DNA of 64,000 nt, from contig JAJFLH010000006.1 of assembly GCA_021772775.1 (NCBI GenBank), positions 220,325 through 284,324 of the forward strand. Direction: 5' to 3'. The position numbers and the translations under genes are program-made. The DNA is from Mariprofundus sp. GTDB lineage: Bacteria > Pseudomonadota > Zetaproteobacteria > Mariprofundales > Mariprofundaceae. Below are positions 7,429 through 15,791 of this stretch, in pieces (position 1 is the stretch's first letter; the number at the start of each line of letters is the position of its first letter). The notes under the pieces were generated by a model. The model was not told where the DNA came from. It saw nothing but the letters and a program-made list of their open reading frames with translations, and ran no database searches.

Positions 7429-8709
7429 ATGACCATTTCCTCTGATCCAAAACAAGTAAAACAGATCTGTTTTGATAATATCAACGTGCCGGGCATGAAT
7501 ACATTGGCGGTGGCCCGTGAAAATGGGGCGTATGCATTTCTGCCGACTGTCCTGAAAGATTTTAGTTCAAGTAAAATTATTGATGAAATGAAAACATCCG
7601 GTCTGCGTGGACGTGGTGGTGCTGGCTTTCCTACCGGGCTGAAATGGTCATTCGTGCCGCGTAATACGGGCAAGCCAATTTATCTGCTATGCAATGCAGA
7701 TGAAGGTGAACCGGGTACATTCAAAGATCGTGATATTATGCGTTTTGATCCACATCTTTTGATTGAAGGCATGATTATGGCTGGTTTCGCACTTGGCGTG
7801 AAAGATGCTTATATCTATGTTCGTGGTGAATTTGTGCATGAAATTAATGTGCTTAATGCCGCTATTAAAGAGGCTCGTGCTGCTAATTTACTGGGTGAAA
7901 ATATCTTGGGTAGCGGCTTCAGCATGAATCTTGTTGTTCACCGTGGTGCTGGCGCTTATGTATGTGGTGAAGAGACCGCTTTGATCGAATCACTGGAAGG
8001 TAAATCGGGACGTCCGCGTTTTAAACCGCCATTCCCGGCAGTTGAAGGTTTCTATGGCTGCCCTACCGTGGTGAATAATGTCGAAACGCTATCGACCGTG
8101 CCGGCTATATTGGAGCATGGTGGTGCCTGGCATGCTGCGATTGGCATTCCAAATAATACTGGCTGCAAAATTTTCTCCGTTTCGGGTCATGTGAATAGAC
8201 CGGGTAATTATGAAGTACCTATGGGAACTTCGATGAAGACCCTGATTGAAGAGTATTGTGGTGGTCTTCAGCACGGTACTGTGCCGAAAGTTATTATTCC
8301 GGGCGGTTCATCTACGCCGTGGTTAACTGCGGAAAATTATAATGTGCCACTTACCTATGACGATATTATGAAAGCAGGCTCCTTTTTGGGTTCTGGTGCG
8401 ATTATTGTGATGGATGAAACTGCCGATTTGGTGGCTCTGACACGTCGTTTGGCGCATTTTTATGCGCATGAATCGTGTGGACAATGTACGCCGTGCCGTG
8501 AAGGTACGGGATGGTTGGAGCGCGTGATTACGCGTGTTGAGAATGGTCAGGGAACCAATGATGATGTGACTGTGTTGAGTGAAGCGGCGACACATATGGC
8601 TGGGCGCACGATCTGTGCGTTGGCTGAAGGTGCTGCTGCACCAGTATTATCATTGCTCAAACATTTTCCTGAAGATGTGCAAGCTTGTCTGGGAGAGAAT
8701 GCGGCATGA
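7429..8709 (+). CDS. nuoF: NADH-quinone oxidoreductase subunit F
   Basis: 426 residues, flavoprotein that binds NADH and FMN and carries cluster N3. GLRGRGGAGFPTGLKW (about 58-73) is the NADH site; CNADEGEPGTFKDR, GAGAYVCGEETALIESLEG and RPRFKPPFPA are FMN/NADH motifs. N3 ligands are in ESCGQCTPCREG (Cys350, 353, 356) and near Cys395 (TICALAEGAA). Start ATG 7429 has GGAGG 6 nt upstream inside the junction element. Confidence 0.97.
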   Translation: MTISSDPKQVKQICFDNINVPGMNTLAVARENGAYAFLPTVLKDFSSSKIIDEMKTSGLRGRGGAGFPTGLKWSFVPRNTGKPIYLLCNADEGEPGTFKDRDIMRFDPHLLIEGMIMAGFALGVKDAYIYVRGEFVHEINVLNAAIKEARAANLLGENILGSGFSMNLVVHRGAGAYVCGEETALIESLEGKSGRPRFKPPFPAVEGFYGCPTVVNNVETLSTVPAILEHGGAWHAAIGIPNNTGCKIFSVSGHVNRPGNYEVPMGTSMKTLIEEYCGGLQHGTVPKVIIPGGSSTPWLTAENYNVPLTYDDIMKAGSFLGSGAIIVMDETADLVALTRRLAHFYAHESCGQCTPCREGTGWLERVITRVENGQGTNDDVTVLSEAATHMAGRTICALAEGAAAPVLSLLKHFPEDVQACLGENAA

Positions 8710-8779
8710 CAATTTATCACGATAGAGAAATTGCGCGCTTGAAGAGCGCCCGTAAGGGTGACGCACATGGAGGTGCGGC
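8710..8779 (+). repeat. nuo junction element, copy 2 (nuoF/nuoG)
   Basis: A 70-nt spacer, the same length as copy 1. Hairpins: a 9-position stem 8710-8718/8725-8733 (one mismatch) around loop ACGATA; GCGCTT/GAGCGC around a GAA triloop (8735-8749); CCC/GGG around GTAA (8749-8758). It ends GACGCACATGGAGGTGCGGC before the nuoG ATG. The primary sequence of the stems differs from copies 1 and 3, but pairing is kept. Confidence 0.6.
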
Positions 8780-11137
8780 ATGACCTCTTTATTTATTAAT
8801 GACCAAGAAGTCGAAGTTGCAGCTGGAACCAGTATTTTAGAAGCCTGCCGTGAGAACGGCCATGATGTTCCCTATTTTTGTTATCACCCTGAGTTATCTG
8901 TAGCGGCAAATTGCCGTATGTGTTTGGTACAGGTCGAAGGTTGGGGCAAGCCTGCGGCATCATGCTGTACACCGGTTGGCGAAGGCATGAAGGTGATTAC
9001 AGAATCACCGGCATTGGAAAAAGATCGTGAGATGATGATGGAGTATCTGCTTATTCATCATCCGCTGGATTGCCCTGTCTGTGATCAGGGTGGTAGTTGT
9101 AAACTGCAGGATTACACCGTCGAGCATGGTGCATCCAAAGGGCGTTATAGCGAGCCTAAACGTGCTGTAGTCAATTATGAGTTAGGTCCCTTTGTGAATA
9201 CCTGTATGACGCGCTGTATTCATTGCACACGCTGCGTACGTTTTGCTGATGAAGTCGCGGGCACTGGTGATATCGGTGTGTTGAACCGTTCCGACCATAT
9301 GACCATCGCCGGTATTGTTGAGGAGGCGTTGGAGTCTGAGCTCTCTGGTAATTTGCCGGATATCTGTCCTGTTGGTGCCCTGCTTGATAAGCCTTCTCAT
9401 GATGTATCTCGCCCGTGGGAGATGACACATCATCGGAGCACATGTACGCAGTGTCCCAATGGCTGTGATATTCAAATTGAATCGCGTGCTGATGAAGTGA
9501 TGCGCATTCAACCTGTCGAAAATAGTCCTGAACCATGGATTTGTGACCGTGGTCGCTATGTATATGATGCTTTCCGCTCCGATTACCGTATTTTGGCTCC
9601 TAAAGTTCGTCAAGATGGTGAGCTTAACAGTGTTGATTGGGATGATGCATTTGCTAAAGCGTCAGAGCTGCTTAAAGACAAGCGTGTTGGTATTTTGTTG
9701 TCACCGGATTGGAGTGTAGAAGGCCAGACTGCCATCCGTTTAATGCGTGATGAATTGTTTCCAAATGCGCATGTTGCTTATGATTTGCATCGCCGTGATA
9801 TGCGTCCGTTCGCCTTTGAAGAAGGTTTTTCCATGACTACAGCTCAAATCGCGGATGCTGATCAGGTTGTAGTGTTGGGCTCAGATTTGAGGCAGCGCCT
9901 GCCACTGTTGATGCAGCGTCTGCGTAAACGTGGTCTGGCTGGTAAACCCGTATCAAGAATCGGTGCGATGAATTACCGTACCAATATGGATATCAGTAGC
10001 GATGCTTTGATTCGTCCACGTGATTGGTTCGGTGTTATTGCGCGTGCCATGGAGCAGGTAAGTGTACTGGGCAAAACCGCAGCTGGGTTTGAAGCATGGA
10101 TTGCAGCTGTACCGGACCGCCATGAGGCGGGCAAGATATTGGCTGATGCTTTAATGGCTGATAGCTGTGCACTACTTGTTGGTGAAGAGATTCGTTCGCA
10201 TGCTGATGCTGCGGCTTTGATTCAGGGGCTGGATCTGTTGATGCGTGCCTGTGGCCATGCAGAAAAAGAGAATGATGGGCGTAATTTGATGCCGGAAGGT
10301 ATGAATACGCAGGCGCTTAGTGCCACTTTTGGTGATGTGCGCGTCAGTGCTGGAGATCTGTTTGCCGCTGCAACTGCCGGTGAATTGGATGCTCTGATTC
10401 TTGTCGGTAGCGATCCGCTGGGTGATGGGCTGTTCCCTTCTGCTGCAAAAGCGGCGCTTGAAAAAGTGGCTTTGGTACAGATTGGTGCTGTTGCAGGTCA
10501 AGTCAGTGATTATGCAGAGGTGCAGCTGCCTGCCGCCGCCTATTCAGAGATCGAAGGTAGCTTTATCAATATGGAAGGACGTATTCGCGTGGCGAATAAC
10601 CCAATCAAATCATTGGGTCAGGAACGTCCACTGTGGAAAGTGATGATGCGCATGGTGCAGGTGATGGGTGGTGCTGTACCAGTCGTTAATCTGACTGAGT
10701 TGCGCGATGTTGCGCGCCAGAAAATACCTGCATTAGCTGGTGCATGGCAAGGTGCGGAGCAGGATAGTGTATTGATTGCACCGGCTCGTAATAAAGGTGT
10801 TGCAACAGTTCCACGTGTGCAGAACAGCAGCTTTACACTTGATGTTGTGAGTCGTTATTCCATGTATCGTGAAGGCGCATGGGTACGGGCATCCAAAGCG
10901 TTGACTGAAGCTGGTAGAATACATGCTTTGGGCGATGTATTGGTGCATCCGGAAACATTAAGTAGTAGTGGCCTCGCCGAAGGTGAGAATACTGTGACGA
11001 CATTCTTGGGTTCAGCAAGCTATAACATTGCTGTGCGTGATGATGTCAGCCCGGGTGTGTTGTTTGTCTCCAAACGTGGTGTGGCTGGTGACTTGTCCGA
11101 TGTGACAGAAGCTTCAATTGCAGGGGGGGCGGAATGA
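8780..11137 (+). CDS. nuoG: NADH-quinone oxidoreductase subunit G
   Basis: 785 residues, large Fe-S subunit. The N-terminal ferredoxin part has C-x10-C-x2-C plus a fourth Cys (about 35-63); HHPLDCPVCDQGGSC binds the His-Cys cluster N5; CIHCTRCVRF belongs to N4. A CTQCPNGC motif (about 222) with a fourth Cys in WICDRGRY supplies the extra N7 cluster of some bacterial NuoG. The rest is a molybdopterin-oxidoreductase-like domain without obvious cofactor use. Start has GGAGG from junction copy 2. Confidence 0.96.
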   Translation: MTSLFINDQEVEVAAGTSILEACRENGHDVPYFCYHPELSVAANCRMCLVQVEGWGKPAASCCTPVGEGMKVITESPALEKDREMMMEYLLIHHPLDCPVCDQGGSCKLQDYTVEHGASKGRYSEPKRAVVNYELGPFVNTCMTRCIHCTRCVRFADEVAGTGDIGVLNRSDHMTIAGIVEEALESELSGNLPDICPVGALLDKPSHDVSRPWEMTHHRSTCTQCPNGCDIQIESRADEVMRIQPVENSPEPWICDRGRYVYDAFRSDYRILAPKVRQDGELNSVDWDDAFAKASELLKDKRVGILLSPDWSVEGQTAIRLMRDELFPNAHVAYDLHRRDMRPFAFEEGFSMTTAQIADADQVVVLGSDLRQRLPLLMQRLRKRGLAGKPVSRIGAMNYRTNMDISSDALIRPRDWFGVIARAMEQVSVLGKTAAGFEAWIAAVPDRHEAGKILADALMADSCALLVGEEIRSHADAAALIQGLDLLMRACGHAEKENDGRNLMPEGMNTQALSATFGDVRVSAGDLFAAATAGELDALILVGSDPLGDGLFPSAAKAALEKVALVQIGAVAGQVSDYAEVQLPAAAYSEIEGSFINMEGRIRVANNPIKSLGQERPLWKVMMRMVQVMGGAVPVVNLTELRDVARQKIPALAGAWQGAEQDSVLIAPARNKGVATVPRVQNSSFTLDVVSRYSMYREGAWVRASKALTEAGRIHALGDVLVHPETLSSSGLAEGENTVTTFLGSASYNIAVRDDVSPGVLFVSKRGVAGDLSDVTEASIAGGAE

Positions 11138-11279
11138 TAATTTTTCAGGATAGAAAAATTACATGTGCCTTGGCACGCACGAAGTGTGACGCACAAAAAG
11201 GCGTGAACGCCGTTTGGACGAGCGTAGCTCGCCTTCAAGGTGAGGGGGCTGGATGCCCTGAATCACATGGAGGTGCGGC
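11138..11279 (+). repeat. nuo junction element, copy 3, expanded (nuoG/nuoH)
   Basis: 142 nt. The first part matches copies 1 and 2: an 8-9-bp AT-rich stem around AGGATA (11138-11161), GTGC/GCAC around CTTG (11165-11176) and CAC-GAA-GTG (11178-11186). About 70 nt are then added with more small hairpins: GGCG-TGAA-CGCC (11200-11211), CGAGC-GTA-GCTCG (11219-11231), CCT-TCA-AGG (11232-11240) and GGGC/GCCC (11246-11258). The end, CACATGGAGGTGCGGC before ATG, is the same as in copy 2. Confidence 0.6.
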
Positions 11280-12341
11280 ATGAGTGGATTAGATATGGCG
11301 ATTCAGGGTGGTATCTGGGCGCTGGAAATTCTTGCGATTGCTGTACCGGTTGCATTGTCGGTAGCTTATATTACCTACTGCGAACGCCGTGTGATCGGCT
11401 TTATGCAGGCGCGTAAGGGGTGTAATCGTGTTGGTCCGGCCGGTTTGTTGCAGCCGTTGGCTGATGGTTTGAAGCTGGTCTTAAAAGAGACGATTATTCC
11501 GGCTCAAGCCAATAAACTACTATTTATTGGTGCGCCACTGTTGTCTCTGATGCCGGCTCTGGTGGCGTTTGCTGTTGTACCATTTGGCGAAACTTCGTTG
11601 TTTGGTGTGTGGGAAACACCGCATATTATGGCGATCTCGAACCTTAATGTTGGTCTGCTCTATGTGATGGCAATCGCTTCACTATCCGTGTACGGGGTAT
11701 TGATGGCGGGCTGGGCGTCAAACTCCAAATATCCAATCATGGGCTCGATTCGTTCTACGTGTCAGATGATTTCGTATGAAATTGCCATGGGTTTCGGTCT
11801 GGTTACAGTAATGATGCTGGCCGGTTCACTGAATCTGGCTGATATCGTACATGCTCAGGCTGGTGGTATACTGCACTGGTATATGATCCCTCTGTTCCCG
11901 ATGTTGCTGGTCTTCTTTATCTCTGGTTGTGCTGAAACAGGCCGTACTCCATTCGATCTGACTGAAACTGAAGAGCTGGTTGCCGGTTATTACACAGAAT
12001 ATTCAGGTATGTGGTTCGCTACATTCTCACTGGCTGAATATGGTGCGATGATTTTGATCTCCCTGCTGACCTCAATCCTGTTCCTGGGTGGATGGTATGC
12101 TCCGATCGCTGCATTGGACTTTATTCCGGGTACGATATGGTTGCTGGGTAAAAGTGCATTGTTGATCTTCGTATTTATCTGGTTCCGTGCAACATTCCCG
12201 CGTTACCGTTATGATCAGATGATGCGTCTGGGTTGGAAAATCTTCCTGCCGTGGACGTTTGGTTGGATCTTTGTCATTGGTATATTCATTTACACGCCGG
12301 GCTTAGACAGCATTATCGATTTCTGGCTAGCGTGGAGGTAA
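11280..12341 (+). CDS. nuoH: NADH-quinone oxidoreductase subunit H
   Basis: 353 residues, membrane subunit at the quinone entry site, about eight helices. Conserved [19 protein letters not shown] follows the first helix; the acidic [19 protein letters not shown] loop (about 218-237) and [18 protein letters not shown] (about 302-320) are diagnostic. It is translated from the GGAGG of junction copy 3. Confidence 0.97.
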   Translation: MSGLDMAIQGGIWALEILAIAVPVALSVAYITYCERRVIGFMQARKGCNRVGPAGLLQPLADGLKLVLKETIIPAQANKLLFIGAPLLSLMPALVAFAVVPFGETSLFGVWETPHIMAISNLNVGLLYVMAIASLSVYGVLMAGWASNSKYPIMGSIRSTCQMISYEIAMGFGLVTVMMLAGSLNLADIVHAQAGGILHWYMIPLFPMLLVFFISGCAETGRTPFDLTETEELVAGYYTEYSGMWFATFSLAEYGAMILISLLTSILFLGGWYAPIAALDFIPGTIWLLGKSALLIFVFIWFRATFPRYRYDQMMRLGWKIFLPWTFGWIFVIGIFIYTPGLDSIIDFWLAWR

Positions 12342-12345
12342 CGGT

Positions 12346-12828
12346 ATGCTGAAACGTGCATTTAAAACATGGTTCCTATGGGAATTACTGATTGGTCTCT
12401 CTGTAACCGGCCGTTATTTCTTTAAAAAGAAAATTACTGTTGAATATCCTGAAGAGAAGACACCATTATCTCCCCGTTTTCGTGGGTTACATGCCTTGCG
12501 TCGTTATGAGTCGGGTGAAGAGCGTTGTATCGCTTGTAAGTTGTGTGAAGTTGTTTGTCCTGCTCTGGCGATCAGCATCGAATCAGAAGAGCGTGATGAT
12601 GGTTCCAGGCGCACAACGCGTTATGATATTGATTTTACCAAATGTATTTATTGTGGCTTTTGTCAGGAAGCCTGTCCTGTGGATGCCATTGTAGAGACAC
12701 AAGAATTTGAGTACGCAACTGAAACGCGTGCTGAATTATATTACGATAAAGATATGTTATTGGCTGTAGGTGATCGTTATGAAAAGCAGATTGCTGCAAA
12801 TATCGCAGCTGATGCGCGTTATAGTTGA
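12346..12828 (+). CDS. nuoI: NADH-quinone oxidoreductase subunit I
   Basis: 160 residues, TYKY-type ferredoxin with clusters N6a/N6b. Ligands: [11 protein letters not shown] (Cys61, 64, 67, 71) followed by P, and [11 protein letters not shown] (Cys100, 103, 106, 110) followed by P. It begins 4 nt after nuoH and is followed by a 14-codon mini-ORF before nuoJ. Confidence 0.97.
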   Translation: MLKRAFKTWFLWELLIGLSVTGRYFFKKKITVEYPEEKTPLSPRFRGLHALRRYESGEERCIACKLCEVVCPALAISIESEERDDGSRRTTRYDIDFTKCIYCGFCQEACPVDAIVETQEFEYATETRAELYYDKDMLLAVGDRYEKQIAANIAADARYS

Positions 12829-12841
12829 TCTGGAGGCCGAT

Positions 12842-12886
12842 ATGAAATTCAAATGGTCTTTGTTCAAGTCCGATAGGGGGGCGTAA
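12842..12886 (+). CDS. 14-residue mini-ORF between nuoI and nuoJ
   Basis: ATG 12842 is preceded by TGGAGG with a 5-nt spacer, the best ribosome-binding site at this junction. The product MKFKWSLFKSDRGA is basic and amphipathic. Its TAA overlaps the nuoJ ATG (TAATG), and nuoJ has no equally good Shine-Dalgarno sequence outside this frame (only GGGGGG inside it). It is therefore either a coupling leader for nuoJ or a genuine micropeptide. No family recognised. It could also be chance. Confidence 0.45.
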   Translation: MKFKWSLFKSDRGA

Positions 12887-13470
12887 TGCTCGAAACTGCA
12901 TTTTTTAATCTGTTTGCAGGTTTGTCGATTTTTGCTGGCCTGGGTGTGGTGCTATCACGTAATACCATGCATGCAGTGATGTTTCTGATCTTTTGCTTCT
13001 TTAATGCAGCCGGTCTGTTCTTTCTACTTGATGCCGAGTTCCTCGGAATTATTCTGATATTGATCTATGTCGGTGCTGTGATGGTGCTATTTATGTTTGC
13101 CATCATGATGCTTGAAGTGAATGTGTCGAAGATGCGTGAGGGCTTTCAGCAGTATCTGCCAATCGGTGGTATGATTGCCGTGATCCTGATGATTGAATTT
13201 GTGGCAGCTTCTACAACCGGCGTGTTCACAGAGGGTGCGAAAGCAACTGCGGAACATTTCGCACAGGATGTAAACAATACCAAAGAAATTGGCAAGGTGT
13301 TGTATACTAAATATCTGCTGGGTTTTGAAATTGCCGCGATTATTCTGCTGGTGGCTTTGGTTGGCGCGATCGTGTTGACCATTCGTGGGCGTAAAGACGC
13401 CAAATATCAGAATGTATCGAAGCAGGTAAATGTGCGCAGAGAAGATCGTGTGCGCAAGGTGAGTATGTAA
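12886..13470 (+). CDS. nuoJ: NADH-quinone oxidoreductase subunit J
   Basis: 194 residues, membrane subunit with five helices (ND6 homologue). The conserved [30 protein letters not shown] helix 3 (about 49-72, with the pi-bulge region) is present, and the C-terminal tail is basic. It starts at the TAATG overlap with the mini-ORF and overlaps nuoK by one base. Confidence 0.95.
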   Translation: MLETAFFNLFAGLSIFAGLGVVLSRNTMHAVMFLIFCFFNAAGLFFLLDAEFLGIILILIYVGAVMVLFMFAIMMLEVNVSKMREGFQQYLPIGGMIAVILMIEFVAASTTGVFTEGAKATAEHFAQDVNNTKEIGKVLYTKYLLGFEIAAIILLVALVGAIVLTIRGRKDAKYQNVSKQVNVRREDRVRKVSM

Positions 13471-13775
13471 TGGTTGGATTATCTGAATATCTGATTGTAG
13501 CAGCAGTGCTGTTTTCTCTTGGTGTGATTGGGCTTTTTTTGAATCGTAAAAATGTCATTGCCATTTTGATGTGTATCGAGCTGATGTTATTGGCTGTGAA
13601 CATTAACCTGGTGGCTTTTTCGCATTATTTGAATGATATATCGGGTCAAATCTTTGTCTTCTTTGTGTTGACCGTCGCCGCATGTGAAGTGGCTATTGGT
13701 CTGGCAATTCTGGTGAGCTTCTATCGTCTGCGTCGCTCAATCGAAATTGAAGACATCAATACGTTACAGGGTTAA
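13470..13775 (+). CDS. nuoK: NADH-quinone oxidoreductase subunit K
   Basis: 101 residues, ND4L/MrpC-like subunit with three helices. It keeps the membrane glutamates of the proton path: ECIE-type segment [11 protein letters not shown] (about 35-45) and [12 protein letters not shown] (about 70-81). One-base TAATG overlap with nuoJ. Confidence 0.96.
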   Translation: MVGLSEYLIVAAVLFSLGVIGLFLNRKNVIAILMCIELMLLAVNINLVAFSHYLNDISGQIFVFFVLTVAACEVAIGLAILVSFYRLRRSIEIEDINTLQG

Positions 13776-13787
13776 GGGGGAGCAAAC

Positions 13788-15776
13788 GTGGAAGTACTGA
13801 ATACAACTGAACTGCTCGCTATTCCTGGCCTGCCATTGCTGGCTGCATTGGTAGTTGGTCTGTTTGGCTGGGCATTGAAAGAGACTCTGTCCCATCTGAT
13901 TACCTCTGGTGCGGTAATTTTATCGGCACTATTGTCGATTCACATTTTCACACAGGTATTAGCTGGCGCCTCATTTGAGGGGAATTTCTGGACCTGGATG
14001 ATTGCCGGTGATTTTATCGTGCCTGTTGGTATGCTTATTGATCGCTTGACCGTTATCATGATGATCACCGTGACCATTGTTTCTGCCTGTGTGCATATCT
14101 ATACCATAGGTTATATGCACGGTGACCCGGGATATGCGCGTTTCTTCTCCTATATCTCAGCCTTTACCTTCTCCATGCTGGTTTTGGTTATGGGTAACAA
14201 CTTCTTCACACTGTTCTTTGGTTGGGAAGCGGTTGGTCTGTTCTCATATCTGTTGATTGGCTTCTGGTATAAACGTGAAAGCGCGAACCATGCAGCCATG
14301 AAAGCATTCATTGTGAACCGCGTGGGTGACTTTGGTTTTGCCGTAGGTATTTTGGCCGTTTGGTACTATTTTGGCAGTGTCGAATACACTACTGTATTTG
14401 CCAAGGTACCTGAGCTGGTAGCAAATAATGTATCACTGCATTTCATGGACTGGGAAATTTCTGCTATTACATTTATCTGTCTTGCCCTGTTTATTGGGGC
14501 GATGGGTAAATCCGGTCAGGTGCCGTTGCATGTCTGGTTACCGGATTCCATGGAAGGTCCAACTCCAATCTCGGCATTGATCCATGCTGCAACGATGGTA
14601 ACTGCCGGTGTATTTATGGTGGCCCGTCTATCTCCGATGTTTGAGTTTTCAGAAGTAGCGCTTGCCGCTGTAGTTCTGGTTGGTGCTGTGACAGCATGGA
14701 TGTGTGCTACGATTGGTTTGGTGCAGAATGATATCAAACGTGTTATCGCTTACTCTACCTGTTCACAGTTAGGTTATATGTTTGTTGCCTGTGGTGTTTC
14801 AGCGTATTCAGCCGGCATCTTTCATCTTATGACACATGCTTATTTTAAGGCTCTGTTGTTCCTGGCAGCAGGTTCTGTGATCCATGCTGTGATGGCACAA
14901 CAGGATATTCGTAAGATGGGTCAATTGCGTAAATATATGCCAATTACCTATATTACCATGTTTTTGGCAGCACTCGCCTTGTCTGGTGTGCCTCCATTTG
15001 CGGGTTTCTTCTCTAAGGATCTGATCATTGAAGCTACAATGATGCGTGAATTTACTGAATATGGCTGGGTAGGCACGTTCGCGACGTTTGCACTGTTAAC
15101 CGGTGTGTTTATGACTGCCTTTTATACCTTTCGCATGTTCTTCCTTACGTTCCATAACTCGGATCGTGTTGATGCTCAAACCAAGGCTCATTTGCATGAA
15201 TCACCTAAGGTAATAACCATTCCATTAGTTGTGCTAGCAATAGGCGCTGTGTTCTCCGGTATGTGGGGTGTGATGTATCTGGATATCGCTAACCCTGAAA
15301 TTGCCAAAGGCTTCTTTGGCAGCAGTCTGTTTGTTCTCGATGCGCACAATCCACTGATGAAATTGGCTGAACATGGTGAGCATGGCATGTTCCATTTCCT
15401 GGGAACGATGCCATTTTGGTTAGCCATTGGTGGCATTGCCTTGGCCTATGTGATGTATTTTCGTGAAACAGCATGGCCTGCTAAAATTGCAGCATCTGTA
15501 CCGTGGTTGTATAAATTTCTACTCAACAAATGGTATTGGGATGAGTTCTATGATAAAACAATTGTGGCACCGGCACGTTGTTTGGGTACCTACTTGTGGA
15601 AATCAGGTGATCTTAAAGTGATCGATAAGGGCATTATTCACGGTGGTATTATTGATACAATTGTAGCTGGTGCGGCACGCATGCGTGCGATACAGACCGG
15701 CATGGTATTTCATTATGCATTTGCGATGGTGATAGGCGTCTTCGGATTCCTGACCTATCTGTTGCTACAAGGTTAA
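13788..15776 (+). CDS. nuoL: NADH-quinone oxidoreductase subunit L
   Basis: 662 residues, distal proton-pumping antiporter-like subunit with the long lateral helix at its C terminus. FFGWEAVGLFSYLLIGFWY carries the key Glu; KSGQVPLHVWLPDSMEGPTP and the Lys in AHAYFKALLFL-type segment (MTHAYFKALLFLAAG) complete the channel. GTG 13788 is the start, with GGGGGAG 6 nt upstream. Confidence 0.97.
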   Translation: MEVLNTTELLAIPGLPLLAALVVGLFGWALKETLSHLITSGAVILSALLSIHIFTQVLAGASFEGNFWTWMIAGDFIVPVGMLIDRLTVIMMITVTIVSACVHIYTIGYMHGDPGYARFFSYISAFTFSMLVLVMGNNFFTLFFGWEAVGLFSYLLIGFWYKRESANHAAMKAFIVNRVGDFGFAVGILAVWYYFGSVEYTTVFAKVPELVANNVSLHFMDWEISAITFICLALFIGAMGKSGQVPLHVWLPDSMEGPTPISALIHAATMVTAGVFMVARLSPMFEFSEVALAAVVLVGAVTAWMCATIGLVQNDIKRVIAYSTCSQLGYMFVACGVSAYSAGIFHLMTHAYFKALLFLAAGSVIHAVMAQQDIRKMGQLRKYMPITYITMFLAALALSGVPPFAGFFSKDLIIEATMMREFTEYGWVGTFATFALLTGVFMTAFYTFRMFFLTFHNSDRVDAQTKAHLHESPKVITIPLVVLAIGAVFSGMWGVMYLDIANPEIAKGFFGSSLFVLDAHNPLMKLAEHGEHGMFHFLGTMPFWLAIGGIALAYVMYFRETAWPAKIAASVPWLYKFLLNKWYWDEFYDKTIVAPARCLGTYLWKSGDLKVIDKGIIHGGIIDTIVAGAARMRAIQTGMVFHYAFAMVIGVFGFLTYLLLQG

Positions 15777-15791
15777 GGGGAGAGAACGACG

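Noticed and set aside
7179..7673. 164-codon minus-strand frame opposite nuoE/nuoF
   Set aside because: Antisense shadow of two well-identified subunits.
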